64,000 nucleotides of DNA. Source: Paenibacillus sonchi (GTDB taxonomy: Bacteria; Bacillota; Bacilli; Paenibacillales; Paenibacillaceae). The stretch spans positions 2,604,001 to 2,668,000 of the forward strand of contig NZ_CP068595.1 of assembly GCF_016772475.1 (NCBI RefSeq). The letters are read 5' to 3'. Under the pieces are notes generated by a model. That model was not told the origin of the DNA. It saw nothing but the letters and a program-made list of their open reading frames with translations, and did not search any database. The translations under genes and the position numbers were made by a program. Positions 1-8,808 of the stretch are shown piece by piece; position 1 is the first letter of the stretch, and each line of letters opens with the position of its first letter.

Positions 1-745
1 AGCGCCGCCGGCGGGTTTGTGCCGAAATAACGGCAGAAATGCCGTTGTTGGAGCGCCGCCAGCGGGTTTGAGCCGAAACAACGGCAGAAATGCCGTTGTT
101 AGAGCGCCGCTGGCAGGTTTGAGCCGAACCAACGGCAGAAATGCCGTTGGTAGAGCGCCGCCGGCGGGTTTGCGCCGAAAAACGGCAGAAATGCCGTTGT
201 TAGAGCGCCGCCGGCAGGTTTGAGCCGAACCAACGGCAGAAATGCCGTTGGTAGAGCGCCGCCGGCGGGTTTGAGCCGAAACAACGGCAGAAATGCCGTT
301 GTTAGAGCGTCGCCGGCGGGTTTGAGCCGAAACAACGGCAGAAATGCCGTTGTTAGAGCGCCACCGGCGGGTTTGTGCCGAAATAACGGCAGAAATGCCG
401 TTGTTAGAGCGCCGCTGGCAGGTTTGAGCCGAACCAACGGCAGAAATGCCGTTGGTAGAGCGCCGCCAGCGGGTTTGAGCCGAAACAACGGCAGAAATGC
501 CGTTGTTAGAGCGCCGCTGGCAGGTTTGAGCCGAACCAACGGCAGAAATGCCGTTGGTAGAGCGCCGCCGGCGGGTTTGTGCCGAAACAACGGCAGAAAT
601 GCCGTTGTTAGAGCGTCGCCGGCGGGTTTGAGCCGAAACAACGGCAGAAATGCCGTTGTTAGAGCGCCGCTGGCAGGTTTGAGCCGAAACAACGGCAGAA
701 ATGCCGTTGTTGGAGCGCCGCCGGCGGGTTTGCGCCGCACACGGA
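1..745. repeat. Tandem array of 14 hairpin units, 51-bp period
   Basis: Fourteen head-to-tail units of 51 bp (one of 50 bp) start before the window and end near 745. Each carries an inverted repeat with arm AACAACGGCA, loop GAAA and arm TGCCGTTGTT, followed by a GC-rich spacer containing the palindrome CCGCCGGCGG and then GGTTTGAGCCG. In four units the left arm has ACCAACGGCA and the right arm changes to TGCCGTTGGT, so pairing is kept. Two units have AATAACGGCA, giving a G-T wobble. The unit at about 173-186 lacks one base. The period is a multiple of three, so long open frames cross the array on both strands; I regard these as artefacts. The array lies directly downstream of the minus-strand flavoprotein gene. 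Confidence 0.95.
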
Positions 746-769
746 CCGCTTTGCTCTTTCAAGTTCAGC

Positions 770-2041
770 TTATTTCCGGTACTGCTCTGCCGCATGCTTG
801 CCTGCTGTATATCCTGTGGAGAAGGCTGCGGTAATATTGTATCCGCCGGTATAGCCGTGAATATCCAGTATTTCACCGCAGAAGAACAGGCCGGGCATCA
901 GCTTGGATTCCATGGTCCGCGGATTAATTTCCTTCAGGTTGACGCCGCCGCCGGTGACGAAGGCTTCCTCCAGGGAGCGGGTGCCATGCACCTGAACCGG
1001 CATCCGCTTCAGAAGTGCTGCAAGCGCCTGCAGCCCGCTTTTGGGCAGATGATGCCCGGTGGTGTCGCCATCCAGTTCCGCTTTGGCGAGCAGGAGAGGA
1101 ATCATCCGCTCCGGCAGCAAGCCCTTCAGTGAGTTGCGGAGCGCCTTCTTCGGCTCCAGCTTCAGCTTATTCTGCAGCTGTTCTTCCATCTCCTGCGGGT
1201 TCAGATCGGGGAAAAGATCAATGGACAGCTCTACGGTATCGGTTCCGGATTTGCGCTGGACCTGGCGCAGGAATTGGCTGCAGCGCAGCGCAATCGGCCC
1301 GGAGAGTCCAAAGTGGGTAAAGATCATATCGCCCCGGTGGGCAATGACCCGCTTGCCTTTAGGATTCCAGACCGTGAGCGTCACATCCCGCAGGGACAGG
1401 CCCTGCAGCTCCCCTGACTTGATCCACCCCTCCCGCGACAGGATGGGTACTTCCGTGGGGAACAGCTCCGTAATGGTGTGTCCGGCGGCTTCAGCCCATG
1501 GATAGCCATCCCCGGTAGAGCCGGTCTGAGGAACTGATTTGCCGCCGGTGGCAATGACTACGGCACTGGCGCTGAGTGTTCTACCCGTGGTCAACCGGAC
1601 GCCTCTCACACTGCCATTTCCATAGAGAACCTCCGCCACCGGGCTGTCCGTGATCATCTGCACGCCCAGACTGCGCACCTTGCCGATAAGCGCGGAGACG
1701 ACGCTTGAGGCCTTGTCAGACACGGGAAACATCCGCCCGTTATCTTCTTCCTTCAGGGCGATGCCGAGATTCTCAAAAAACCGGATAATATCCAAATTGT
1801 TGAAATGATCAAATGCGCTGTACAAAAAGCGCCCGTTGCCGGGAATATGGGATATCAGTTCAGCGGTTTCCTTGGCATTGGTCACATTGCAGCGGCCGCC
1901 GCCGGAAATCCCCAGCTTCCGGCCAAGCCTGGAACCTTTGTCCACCAGCAGAACTGAAGCTCCATGCTCCGCTGCTGCTACGCTGGCCATAAGCCCGGAA
2001 GGTCCGCCTCCGATAATAATTACATCATAGTTGCCGCTCAT
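770..2041 (-). CDS. HI0933/YhiN-family FAD-dependent oxidoreductase
   Basis: A 423-residue flavoprotein of the HI0933/YhiN/BaiN family, often named aminoacetone oxidase family FAD-binding enzyme; the B. subtilis relative is YtfP. The N-terminus has the dinucleotide-binding motif GGGPSG at residues 11-16, followed by the family signature GRKLGISGGGRCNVTN. The C-terminus has GLFFCGEILDIHGYTGGYN, the second FAD contact typical of this family. Length is normal for the family. The physiological substrate is not established for most members. The ATG is preceded by AAAGGAG on the minus strand. Its 3' end abuts the hairpin array at 1-745, so that array may lie in its 3' untranslated region. Confidence 0.9.
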   Translation of the reverse strand: MSGNYDVIIIGGGPSGLMASVAAAEHGASVLLVDKGSRLGRKLGISGGGRCNVTNAKETAELISHIPGNGRFLYSAFDHFNNLDIIRFFENLGIALKEEDNGRMFPVSDKASSVVSALIGKVRSLGVQMITDSPVAEVLYGNGSVRGVRLTTGRTLSASAVVIATGGKSVPQTGSTGDGYPWAEAAGHTITELFPTEVPILSREGWIKSGELQGLSLRDVTLTVWNPKGKRVIAHRGDMIFTHFGLSGPIALRCSQFLRQVQRKSGTDTVELSIDLFPDLNPQEMEEQLQNKLKLEPKKALRNSLKGLLPERMIPLLLAKAELDGDTTGHHLPKSGLQALAALLKRMPVQVHGTRSLEEAFVTGGGVNLKEINPRTMESKLMPGLFFCGEILDIHGYTGGYNITAAFSTGYTAGKHAAEQYRK

Positions 2042-2169
2042 AAATCTGCTCCTTTACATGTTAAAGGCACGGTGCGACCTGCACCCCCTAACGGAATCAT
2101 ACCATTAAGCCCATGGCTGGGCCAGAGACCCGGACCTTAGCGTCGGGATTTACATTGTCAGGATAGCGC

Positions 2170-3966
2170 GTGTGTGCTTTAATCAATGTGAATAGGATAA
2201 TTTGTCCAATTAGGGGAGTGATTTCAATTATTTATGCGGTAAAGGATATTTTATTGCAAATTACAGCGGCTTGCTCCTTTCTGTGCATGTTTAAATGGTG
2301 GATCGATCAAGGCCATATCATGCGAAGGAACAGAAAGTTCCCAGATGACCAATCCTTTTTAATACTCAGTTGTGCACTGAGCATCGTCTTCTGCATGTTT
2401 TTGTCCACAACCCTGTTTGGTGCAATCTATCTGAATTTAGCGATGATCCCCGCATATATCGGTATCCTGTATGCCGGCTTCCGCTCGGGGATCAGCTTAG
2501 CTGTTTTTTTTATACTGTGCACTGCATTATTCTCGGAGCCTCCCGGCCTCAGCAATCTGGTGCTGAACACAGGCGTGCTGCTGCATCCGCTGCTGTTTGG
2601 CATGGCGAAGCCTTTTAAGAGCGAAAACATTATGGGCAAAATCTTCATTCTCTGGAGTGTTCTGTTTCCGAGCATGATGTTTATTGTCCTTGCGCCAAAA
2701 ATGTATGGCCCCAGCCTGTACGACACTTCGCCCAAAGAAATGGCAGTGGCCTTGTTCTACCTGCTGGTTCCGGTTATTCTGGGAGGCAGCTTGTTATACT
2801 GTATCGAAACTGCTTGGGACAGGCTGCAGACCCGGGAGGAAATGAAAGGGATTTCTGAGAAATTCGAACGGGAATCGGAGAAGCTGCAGCAGATCACCAA
2901 TGTCGTACCTGTCAGTATTATGCTACTTGACGATATGGGCTATGTAACGGAGATTAATGATTGTATGCTGGAGCTCTTCCGGCAGCATGAGCCGGGCATT
3001 ACAAGGGAGGCTATTGTAGGCCAGCAGGCAGAACGGCTGCTCCTCCAAGAGATTAACGGGGAGGCCCTAAAGCGTATGAGAGATAGCGGATTCAGCAAAC
3101 AACGGTATAACGAGAAAGTGCAGTATGACTCCAGAACCTACAATGTATTCTCTGCGCCTCTGCAGCAAGGATTGGGAGGAGGATCAGCCGGCCGGGTTTT
3201 GATTATCCAGGACCTGACCGAAGAAGAGAAGTTCCGCAGCGAACTGGACAACGTGGAGCGGCTAACCCTGGTCGGGCAGATGGCAGCGGGTATTACACAT
3301 GAAATCCGCAATCCTATGGCCGTAGTCCGCGGATTTCTGCAGCTTATGCGGGAGAAAAGCCCCGGGGAAATGGACTCATACTATCAGATTGTCATAGAGG
3401 AACTGGACCGGGCCAACGGGATTATTAATGACTTTCTCTCCCTTGCGCAGAGCCGGATTTCTGACAAGGAGACTGTTCAGCTGCATCATATTATAAAAGA
3501 ACTCGCCCCCCTTCTGTGGGCCGACGCTAACCTCCGCGGCCAAAGCGTGGAGCTGAGATTATGTCCATCCCTTCCGCTGCTTCAGCTAAACCCCAGGGAA
3601 ATCAAGCAGCTGATCCTTAATCTGGCCCGGAACGGGATGGAAGCGATGGAACCAAAAGGGGAACTGCTTCTGGAAACGCATTTTAACGAGAATAAGGTGG
3701 AGCTGATTATACAGGATACTGGCAGCGGAATTCCGCAGAGTCAGCTGGAGAAGCTGTTTGTACCTTTTTACACCACAAAAAACCAGGGTACGGGACTGGG
3801 CCTTCCGCTGTGCCTGAGCATTGCCGAGCGGCATCATGGCAGCATCAGAGTGGAGTCCCAAGAGGGGAAAGGTACGGCATTTATCGTTTCTTTTCCTTAC
3901 GGGCAGGAGGGCAGACAGCAGGCTGCCGCCACGAAGGAAGATTCTGATTCTCCCCCGCGGCTGTAG
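2170..3966 (+). CDS. Membrane-bound PAS sensor histidine kinase, KinB-like
   Basis: A sensor kinase with an N-terminal membrane domain of about five or six helices (roughly residues 17-210), a PAS domain (about 240-350), a HisKA dimerisation domain with phosphoacceptor His near residue 377 in THEIRNPMAVVRGF, and a HATPase_c domain ending with the G box GTGLGLPLCLS near residue 538. The architecture matches Bacillus sporulation kinases such as KinB, so phosphorylation of Spo0F or a similar regulator is likely, by family inference. No response regulator is adjacent. The start is uncertain: GTG at 2170 has AGGA six bases upstream. The KinB-like first helix begins about 16 codons later, but no well-spaced start exists there. 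The hydrophilic C-terminal tail (about 15 residues) is unremarkable. Confidence 0.88.
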   Translation: MCALINVNRIICPIRGVISIIYAVKDILLQITAACSFLCMFKWWIDQGHIMRRNRKFPDDQSFLILSCALSIVFCMFLSTTLFGAIYLNLAMIPAYIGILYAGFRSGISLAVFFILCTALFSEPPGLSNLVLNTGVLLHPLLFGMAKPFKSENIMGKIFILWSVLFPSMMFIVLAPKMYGPSLYDTSPKEMAVALFYLLVPVILGGSLLYCIETAWDRLQTREEMKGISEKFERESEKLQQITNVVPVSIMLLDDMGYVTEINDCMLELFRQHEPGITREAIVGQQAERLLLQEINGEALKRMRDSGFSKQRYNEKVQYDSRTYNVFSAPLQQGLGGGSAGRVLIIQDLTEEEKFRSELDNVERLTLVGQMAAGITHEIRNPMAVVRGFLQLMREKSPGEMDSYYQIVIEELDRANGIINDFLSLAQSRISDKETVQLHHIIKELAPLLWADANLRGQSVELRLCPSLPLLQLNPREIKQLILNLARNGMEAMEPKGELLLETHFNENKVELIIQDTGSGIPQSQLEKLFVPFYTTKNQGTGLGLPLCLSIAERHHGSIRVESQEGKGTAFIVSFPYGQEGRQQAAATKEDSDSPPRL

Positions 3967-4000
3967 TGTTTCTGATAAGGGATAACGAAGCGGCTGCCGC

Positions 4001-4028
4001 TTGCTTTCACAGAGTATGTATGTATAAT
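4001..4028 (+). promoter_or_regulatory. Probable sigma-A promoter of the bacilliredoxin gene
   Basis: TTGCTT at 4001-4006 and a perfect TATAAT at 4023-4028 are separated by 16 bp. They lie about 70 bp upstream of the bacilliredoxin start, in the gap after the kinase gene. Confidence 0.55.
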
Positions 4029-4095
4029 AAAGTTAGTAAATCCTGCTGCAACGTGGTCTTGCAAATTATTCAAAGGATAAAGGAGAGTGCACAGA

Positions 4096-4530
4096 ATGTC
4101 CATGTCATTTAATCAATATATGAGGGATTCCATCCAGCCCATGCGCGATGATCTGACAAGCATTGGATTTAAGGAGCTGTTGACTCCGGAAGAGGTGGAA
4201 GCAGTGCTTCCTGGCTCCAAGGGAACAACGCTTGTTGTTGTGAATTCGGTCTGCGGCTGTGCAGCCGGTCAATGCCGCCCGGGCGTGGCCCAGGCACTGC
4301 AGAATGAGATTCTGCCGGATCACCTGTACACTGTGTTCGCTGGTCAAGAGAAAGAAGCCACAGCCAAAGCGCGTGAGTACTTTGCACCGTATCCGCCTTC
4401 TTCGCCTTCGATCGCGCTGATGAAGGATGGAAAGCTTGTTCACTTCATCGAACGCCATGGGGTCGAAGACCGTTCAGCTGCCGAAATTGCGGCTGAGCTG
4501 AAAGATGTATTCAACCGCCTGTGCCAATAA
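4096..4530 (+). CDS. BrxA/BrxB-family bacilliredoxin (formerly UPF0403)
   Basis: A 144-residue cytoplasmic thiol protein of the YphP/YqiW family. These remove bacillithiol from S-bacillithiolated proteins. The active-site motif VNSVCGCAAGQC contains the family's CGC. The motifs VFAGQEKEATAKAREYF and PPSSPSIALMKDG are also typical. The sequence shares features with both BrxA and BrxB, so I do not choose a symbol. The ATG at 4096 has AAAGGAG about ten bases upstream; a GTG three codons earlier overlaps the ribosome site and is less likely. It is monocistronic, with its own promoter and a terminator downstream. Confidence 0.93.
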   Translation: MSMSFNQYMRDSIQPMRDDLTSIGFKELLTPEEVEAVLPGSKGTTLVVVNSVCGCAAGQCRPGVAQALQNEILPDHLYTVFAGQEKEATAKAREYFAPYPPSSPSIALMKDGKLVHFIERHGVEDRSAAEIAAELKDVFNRLCQ

Positions 4531-4554
4531 AATAAGGCTGGTCTTTACTTGAGT

Positions 4555-4596
4555 CTCGCAGGCTGCCGGTAGTCCGGAAGTCTGCGGGATTTTTTT
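4555..4596 (+). terminator. Rho-independent terminator after the bacilliredoxin gene
   Basis: Outer stem CTCGCAG with CTGCGGG, inner CCGG pair around loop TAGT, then a run of seven T. Confidence 0.75.
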
Positions 4597-4654
4597 GAAA
4601 ATACAGGGGTTTATAGGTTTCACACCGCAAATTATCTGAAACGGGGTGTAGTAC

Positions 4655-5464
4655 TTGAGTATGCAGAGCGAAATAATTGCCGCCCTTGGTGTTAAACCCT
4701 CCATTGATGTGGAGGCTGAGGTCCGGAAACGGGTGGATTTTTTGAAAGCATATGTGCTGGAAGCAGGGGCGGGCGGTCTGCTGATTGCAATCAGCGGAGG
4801 GGTAGACAGCGCGGTTGCCGCAGGTCTGTGTAAACGGGCTACGGATGAGCTTACAGCCGAGGAAGGCAAAGACTATATGACGCTTGGTGTTTTTCAGCCT
4901 TATGGCGAACAGGAGGATATCGAGCACAGCTATGCGGTCGCTGAGGCGTTTGGTTTGACGCATAAAGCAGAGACCAACATCGAGGAAGCGGTCAACGAGA
5001 TCGCCCTTGAGGTAGAGCACAGCCTGAAATCGCTTGGACAGCACCGCCACATCACCCATCAGGGTAAAGGCAATGTAAAAGCAAGAACACGCATGGTGAT
5101 GCAGTATGCGCTGGCTTTTGAGAACAATCTGCTGGTAGTGGGAACAGACCATGCGTCCGAAGCTATAACCGGCTTCTATACCAAATGGGGCGATGGTGCC
5201 GTGGACATTACACCGCTGTCTTCGCTGAATAAGCGCCAGGTGCGCCAGTTGGCTGCATTCCTCGGAGTGCCTGCGGATATTGTCACCAAAGCGCCGACAG
5301 CCGGCCTGTGGCCGGGACAGACGGATGAAGCGGAGCTAGGCATCACCTATGAGGAGAACAGCGACTACCTGGAGGGCAAAACCGTCAGCCCTGAAGCGGC
5401 GAAGAAACTGGAGAATTTCTACCGGAGAACCGCGCATAAGCGCAATGTGATTCCCGGGATTTAA
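4655..5464 (+). CDS. nadE: NH3-dependent NAD+ synthetase
   Basis: Converts nicotinic acid adenine dinucleotide to NAD+ with ATP and ammonia, the last step of NAD synthesis. The 269-residue length fits the short ammonia-dependent class, with no glutaminase domain. The ATP-pyrophosphatase P-loop SGGVDSAVAAGL is at about residues 47-58. VGTDHASEAITGFYTKWGDG and KAPTAGLWPGQTDE are family hallmarks of the deamido-NAD and Mg-ATP sites. The TTG at 4655 follows GGGGTG by six bases; an ATG two codons later is the alternative. It lies between two terminators, so it is probably transcribed alone. Confidence 0.96.
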   Translation: MSMQSEIIAALGVKPSIDVEAEVRKRVDFLKAYVLEAGAGGLLIAISGGVDSAVAAGLCKRATDELTAEEGKDYMTLGVFQPYGEQEDIEHSYAVAEAFGLTHKAETNIEEAVNEIALEVEHSLKSLGQHRHITHQGKGNVKARTRMVMQYALAFENNLLVVGTDHASEAITGFYTKWGDGAVDITPLSSLNKRQVRQLAAFLGVPADIVTKAPTAGLWPGQTDEAELGITYEENSDYLEGKTVSPEAAKKLENFYRRTAHKRNVIPGI

Positions 5465-5477
5465 AAATGTGTTGCCC

Positions 5478-5523
5478 AACCGCCGGGGAGCTGCGTTCAA
5501 TGCAGACGCTCCGGCGGTTTTTT
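5478..5523. terminator. Terminator between nadE and a convergent hydrolase gene
   Basis: AACCGCC pairs with GGCGGTT, extended by GGAGC/GCTCC with a small bulge. T-rich sequence follows on the plus strand. The convergent gene ends at 5534, so it may serve both directions. Confidence 0.75.
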
Positions 5524-5533
5524 ATGATAACAG

Positions 5534-6352
5534 CTACTCCGCCAAAACCCGGGTGATGAAATCCCTGGAGGCGGCAATGGCCTGTTCCAGCTGAGGTGTG
5601 GTTCCAGTAAAAGGATGGACGGTGCCGAAGGTGTGATTGCCTCCCGGAATTTGTATCCATTCAATATCCGGCCGAGACCGGATCAATTGCTCTGAACCGC
5701 GCCGCAGCCGCTCGCCGTCCTCGCTCCCCTGGATCAGGACCACGGGGAAGGCGGCCTGCTTCATCCGCTCCAATATGTTGTAACGTTCCGCCTGCTGTTC
5801 CAGATCTTCTATAATGATGGCATCCAGCGGCATTTGCTGGCCTGTCCGTCCATTGAGGACGTGGGTCCGGCCCGTTTCCCTCATTTCACGCTTCTGCTCT
5901 TCTGTGAACAGGTCCAGACTGGTGGTTCCGTTCCAGGAGATCACACCGGCAAGTTCTGCAGGATGATCCAGTGCATAGAGCAGGCAGTCGCCCCCACCGC
6001 GGCTGTGTCCCAGCAGAAAGACAGGCAGACTTCCGAACCTGTGATGCTGGCTCAGATAGGAGAGCAGGATCTCCATATCCTTGATCTCGCGCTGGTAGGT
6101 GTTGCGGGCAAACTTTTCAAGCTCGGTGAAATTCTGCAGATCTTCGCCGATTCCGGCATGTGAGAAGTTGAAGCTGATCACTTCATGCTCATCACTAAGG
6201 GCCTCTGCAACATAAGGGAACATTCCCCAATCCTTGAAGCCCTTGTAGCCGTGAGCGACCACAACCAGGCTCTTGGCTTCGCCTTGGGCCGGAAAATGTG
6301 AACAACGCAGGACAGCATCCTCTCCTGCGGGCAATTCGAAATTACGGGGCAT
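5534..6352 (-). CDS. Alpha/beta-hydrolase family protein
   Basis: A 272-residue cytoplasmic alpha/beta hydrolase with no signal peptide. The nucleophile elbow is GHSRGGG, with a conserved upstream VVAHGYKGFKDWG (oxyanion region). Later come VVLIQGSEDGERL (acid region) and GGNHTFG (catalytic His). The fold resembles the S33/dienelactone-hydrolase-like group; the substrate cannot be told from sequence. I use the ATG at 6352 because AGGGAG lies about nine bases upstream; a longer frame with 12 extra residues lacks a ribosome site. It is convergent with nadE. Confidence 0.85.
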   Translation of the reverse strand: MPRNFELPAGEDAVLRCSHFPAQGEAKSLVVVAHGYKGFKDWGMFPYVAEALSDEHEVISFNFSHAGIGEDLQNFTELEKFARNTYQREIKDMEILLSYLSQHHRFGSLPVFLLGHSRGGGDCLLYALDHPAELAGVISWNGTTSLDLFTEEQKREMRETGRTHVLNGRTGQQMPLDAIIIEDLEQQAERYNILERMKQAAFPVVLIQGSEDGERLRRGSEQLIRSRPDIEWIQIPGGNHTFGTVHPFTGTTPQLEQAIAASRDFITRVLAE

Positions 6353-6513
6353 AGGGCAGTCTCCCTTTCCTTGATATTCTAGTATCACAGCCAGGCTGTG
6401 TTCGAATCCGGTGCTAAACTGAAGGTCTTAAATATACCGGATATACCCATAAATAGACTTTAGCGGTTTTTTCTTTTAAGATAGCAGAATGCTGACGTTA
6501 AAACTATTATTAA

Positions 6514-6732
6514 TATATAAATTGAACTTGAGAAATTAAGAAGAAGAGGGAAAGCGGCGGAGGAGAAGTTTGGAACTGTAGGAGCGTCAGCGTTCGCCTT
6601 TGTATCCGGATTTCTACCGCGAAAAGCGGTATGAATCAAGAAATCTGGATATGGGCAGCGGCCGGAAGTCCAAACATTCTCGGGAGTCACGACCCTTCCT
6701 AAATCAAAAAATTTAAAAGTTCAGTTTATATA
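6514..6732. mobile_element. MITE-like element, copy 1 (219 bp)
   Basis: The ends are inverted repeats: TATATAAATTGAACTTG on the left and AAGTTCAGTTTATATA on the right. The interior is about 80 percent alike to the element at 40272-40492 by eye. It contains a long imperfect hairpin whose outer arms GGATTTC and GAAATCTGG flank an inner ACCGC/GCGGT stem. A minus-strand open frame (6460-6690) lies mostly inside and is not considered a gene. No transposase is encoded. It fills the 524-bp gap between the hydrolase gene and acpS. Confidence 0.8.
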
Positions 6733-6876
6733 GTTCATGGTAAAGAGGCAGGCGGACTTTCTCTGTTATATGAGATTTCTGGCGCCTATAGGAAGATCAT
6801 ACCATTAGAAGCACGGTAAGGATAGAAGGGAATATGAGATGGTTAATGAATGTATAGCCATGAGAGGTGTGGGATT

Positions 6877-7275
6877 GTGATTTACGGAATCGGGCATGAT
6901 GTGCTGGAAATCGGGAGGGTTGCGGGTATTGCGAATGGCAGCCTGGGCAGCCGGTTCACCCGGCGGATTCTGACCGCGCAGGAGCTGGTACTGGCCGCAG
7001 GCAAAGGCGGGAAGGCGGCAGAGTTCATAGCCGGGAGGTTTTCAGCCAAGGAGGCGGTAGTCAAGGCGCTCGGATGCGGAATCGGCCATACGGTAGGCTT
7101 TCAGGATATTGAAATTCTGCCGGACGCCATGGGCAAGCCGGTAGCCTCACTGTCGGCCGAGGCCTGGTCCCGGTTGCGGCTGCCGGAGCAGGAGTATACC
7201 ATTCATCTCACGATTACGCACAGCCGCGGGTTGGCTTCGGCGTTCGCGGTGGTGGAGAAGCAGCACAGACACTAA
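6877..7275 (+). CDS. acpS: Holo-[acyl-carrier-protein] synthase
   Basis: Transfers 4'-phosphopantetheine from CoA to acyl carrier protein. At 132 residues it is slightly longer than the usual 118-126. Motifs are GIGHDVLEIGR at the N-terminus (metal-binding Asp8), AGRFSAKEAVVKALG (catalytic Glu59), and THSRGLASAFAVV at the C-terminus. GTG at 6877 is preceded by GAGAGGTG. An in-frame ATG nine codons earlier has no ribosome site, and the extra residues do not match the family. It is followed after 84 bp by mutY. Confidence 0.92.
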   Translation: MIYGIGHDVLEIGRVAGIANGSLGSRFTRRILTAQELVLAAGKGGKAAEFIAGRFSAKEAVVKALGCGIGHTVGFQDIEILPDAMGKPVASLSAEAWSRLRLPEQEYTIHLTITHSRGLASAFAVVEKQHRH

Positions 7276-7359
7276 GACCTACCCGGGACATCCCCCAATA
7301 ATCTAAGTCAGCCTAAGTGTACCGGGTGCAAGATTATATGAACGGCAAGGAGAATAACG

Positions 7360-8808
7360 ATGACAATACATGAACAGCAGAGTGAAACACAGCAGGAAGC
7401 CAAGTTATTCTTCAGCCGCTTCCTGCTGGAATGGTATCAAGGCCAGAAAAGGGATTTGCCCTGGCGGCGCCACCGCAACCCTTATTACATCTGGATATCG
7501 GAGATTATGCTGCAGCAGACCAGAGTGGATACGGTAATTCCTTATTTTAACCGTTTTATTGAGCGTTTTCCTACGGTGGAATCACTGGCTGATGCCCCGG
7601 AAGAGGAGGTGCTGAAGTGCTGGGAGGGGCTCGGCTACTACTCCCGGGCCCGTAACCTGCAGCATGCAGCCAAGCAGGTGAAAGAGCAATATGGCGGCCA
7701 GGTCCCCAATGACCGTGACGCCGTGTTTGGCCTTAAGGGCGTGGGCCCTTACACAGCAGGCGCCATCCTCAGCATTGCCTTCAACCGGCCGGAACCGGCC
7801 GTGGACGGCAATGTGATGCGGGTGCTGTCCCGCTATTTCCTCATTGAGGATGATATCGCCAAGGGACCCACCCGTGTTGCAATGGAACGGCTGGCCGCAG
7901 AGCTGATCCCTGAAGGCGAAGCTTCGCATTTCAATCAGGCGCTGATGGAGCTTGGCGCGCTTGTCTGCACGCCGAAATCACCGCGCTGCCTGCCGTGCCC
8001 GGTGATGGAGCACTGCGCCGCGCGGCTGGCGGGCTGCGAAACTTCGCTGCCCGTCAAAACCAAGGCGAAGCCGCCGCGCCCGGAGGAGCGGCTGGCGGCC
8101 CTGGTGGAAGGCCGCGGCGAGCACGCGGGCCGGGTGCTCATCCGGCAGCGGCCGGTAAGCGGGCTTCTGGCCCGCATGTGGGAGCTGCCGCACTGGCCTG
8201 CGCCGCCTGCGGAGGGCGGCAGGGGCGGCGCGCTGCTGCCGGAGGCCGCGGCGCTGGACCGGCTGCGCCGGTCCCTGAGGCAGGCCGGGATTCCTGCCCG
8301 GCCGGAAGAGCACTGGATGGCTGCGGAACATACGTTCAGCCATATTGTGTGGACCCTGCAGGTGTACCGCTGCAGGGAAGAGGATGTCCGCGCGCTGCCA
8401 GTGGCGGCGGAAGGGCGGGCGGCATACGCCGCCGGGCAATCCCCGGGTGCCGGGGATGCCGGCCGGCCAGCCGGCGCGGGCGGGCCTCAGGGTTCGGCCG
8501 CCACCGGTATCAGCGGCGCAGAGCTGCCTGCCGCGGACAGTGATGCGCCGGCCTTGAACGCCGACGCCGGCAGTTCCGCCGCGTTAGCACCCGGCAGCGG
8601 CACCCCTGACTTGTTCAGTGCCGCAGGCACCCCAAACGGGCGGCCTGCTGCGGACAGCGGCTCTATAGAGCCGTTCGCGGACGGCAACGGCAATCCCGAG
8701 GATGGCGGAGCGGTACGGTGGATCAACCGTGAGGAAATGGCTAATTATGCTTTCCCGAACGTGTTTTTGAAGCTGCTGAACAGCTATTTCGATGAACAAA
8801 ATGGATGA
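7360..8808 (+). CDS. mutY: A/G-specific adenine DNA glycosylase with long C-terminal insert
   Basis: Removes adenine mispaired with 8-oxoguanine. The glycosylase core shows PWRRHRNPYYIWISEIMLQQT with catalytic Glu48, the helix-hairpin-helix LKGVGPYTAGAI, and PAVDGNVMRVLSRY with catalytic Asp149. The [4Fe-4S] ligands are Cys203, 210, 213 and 219. The C-terminal NUDIX-like 8-oxoG recognition domain begins near residue 235 (VLIRQRP, MWELPHWP, AEHTFSHIVW). At 482 residues it is about 100 longer than usual. The excess is a low-complexity Ala/Gly/Pro/Ser segment at about residues 347-446, inside the C-terminal domain just before WINREEMANYAFPNVF. The ATG follows AAGGAG with normal spacing. Confidence 0.94.
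   Translation: MTIHEQQSETQQEAKLFFSRFLLEWYQGQKRDLPWRRHRNPYYIWISEIMLQQTRVDTVIPYFNRFIERFPTVESLADAPEEEVLKCWEGLGYYSRARNLQHAAKQVKEQYGGQVPNDRDAVFGLKGVGPYTAGAILSIAFNRPEPAVDGNVMRVLSRYFLIEDDIAKGPTRVAMERLAAELIPEGEASHFNQALMELGALVCTPKSPRCLPCPVMEHCAARLAGCETSLPVKTKAKPPRPEERLAALVEGRGEHAGRVLIRQRPVSGLLARMWELPHWPAPPAEGGRGGALLPEAAALDRLRRSLRQAGIPARPEEHWMAAEHTFSHIVWTLQVYRCREEDVRALPVAAEGRAAYAAGQSPGAGDAGRPAGAGGPQGSAATGISGAELPAADSDAPALNADAGSSAALAPGSGTPDLFSAAGTPNGRPAADSGSIEPFADGNGNPEDGGAVRWINREEMANYAFPNVFLKLLNSYFDEQNG

Noticed and set aside
1..745. CRISPR array
   Set aside because: There are no unique spacers: the whole 51-bp unit repeats, and no cas gene is nearby.
17..834. Long open frames on both strands through the 51-bp array
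   Set aside because: The repeat period is a multiple of three, so open frames arise on both strands; no protein motif is present and the frames follow the hairpin units.
6460..6690. Small minus-strand frame in the gap before acpS, similar to one at 40193-40462
   Set aside because: The similarity comes from the MITE-like element that both frames cross; ends and lengths of the frames differ.
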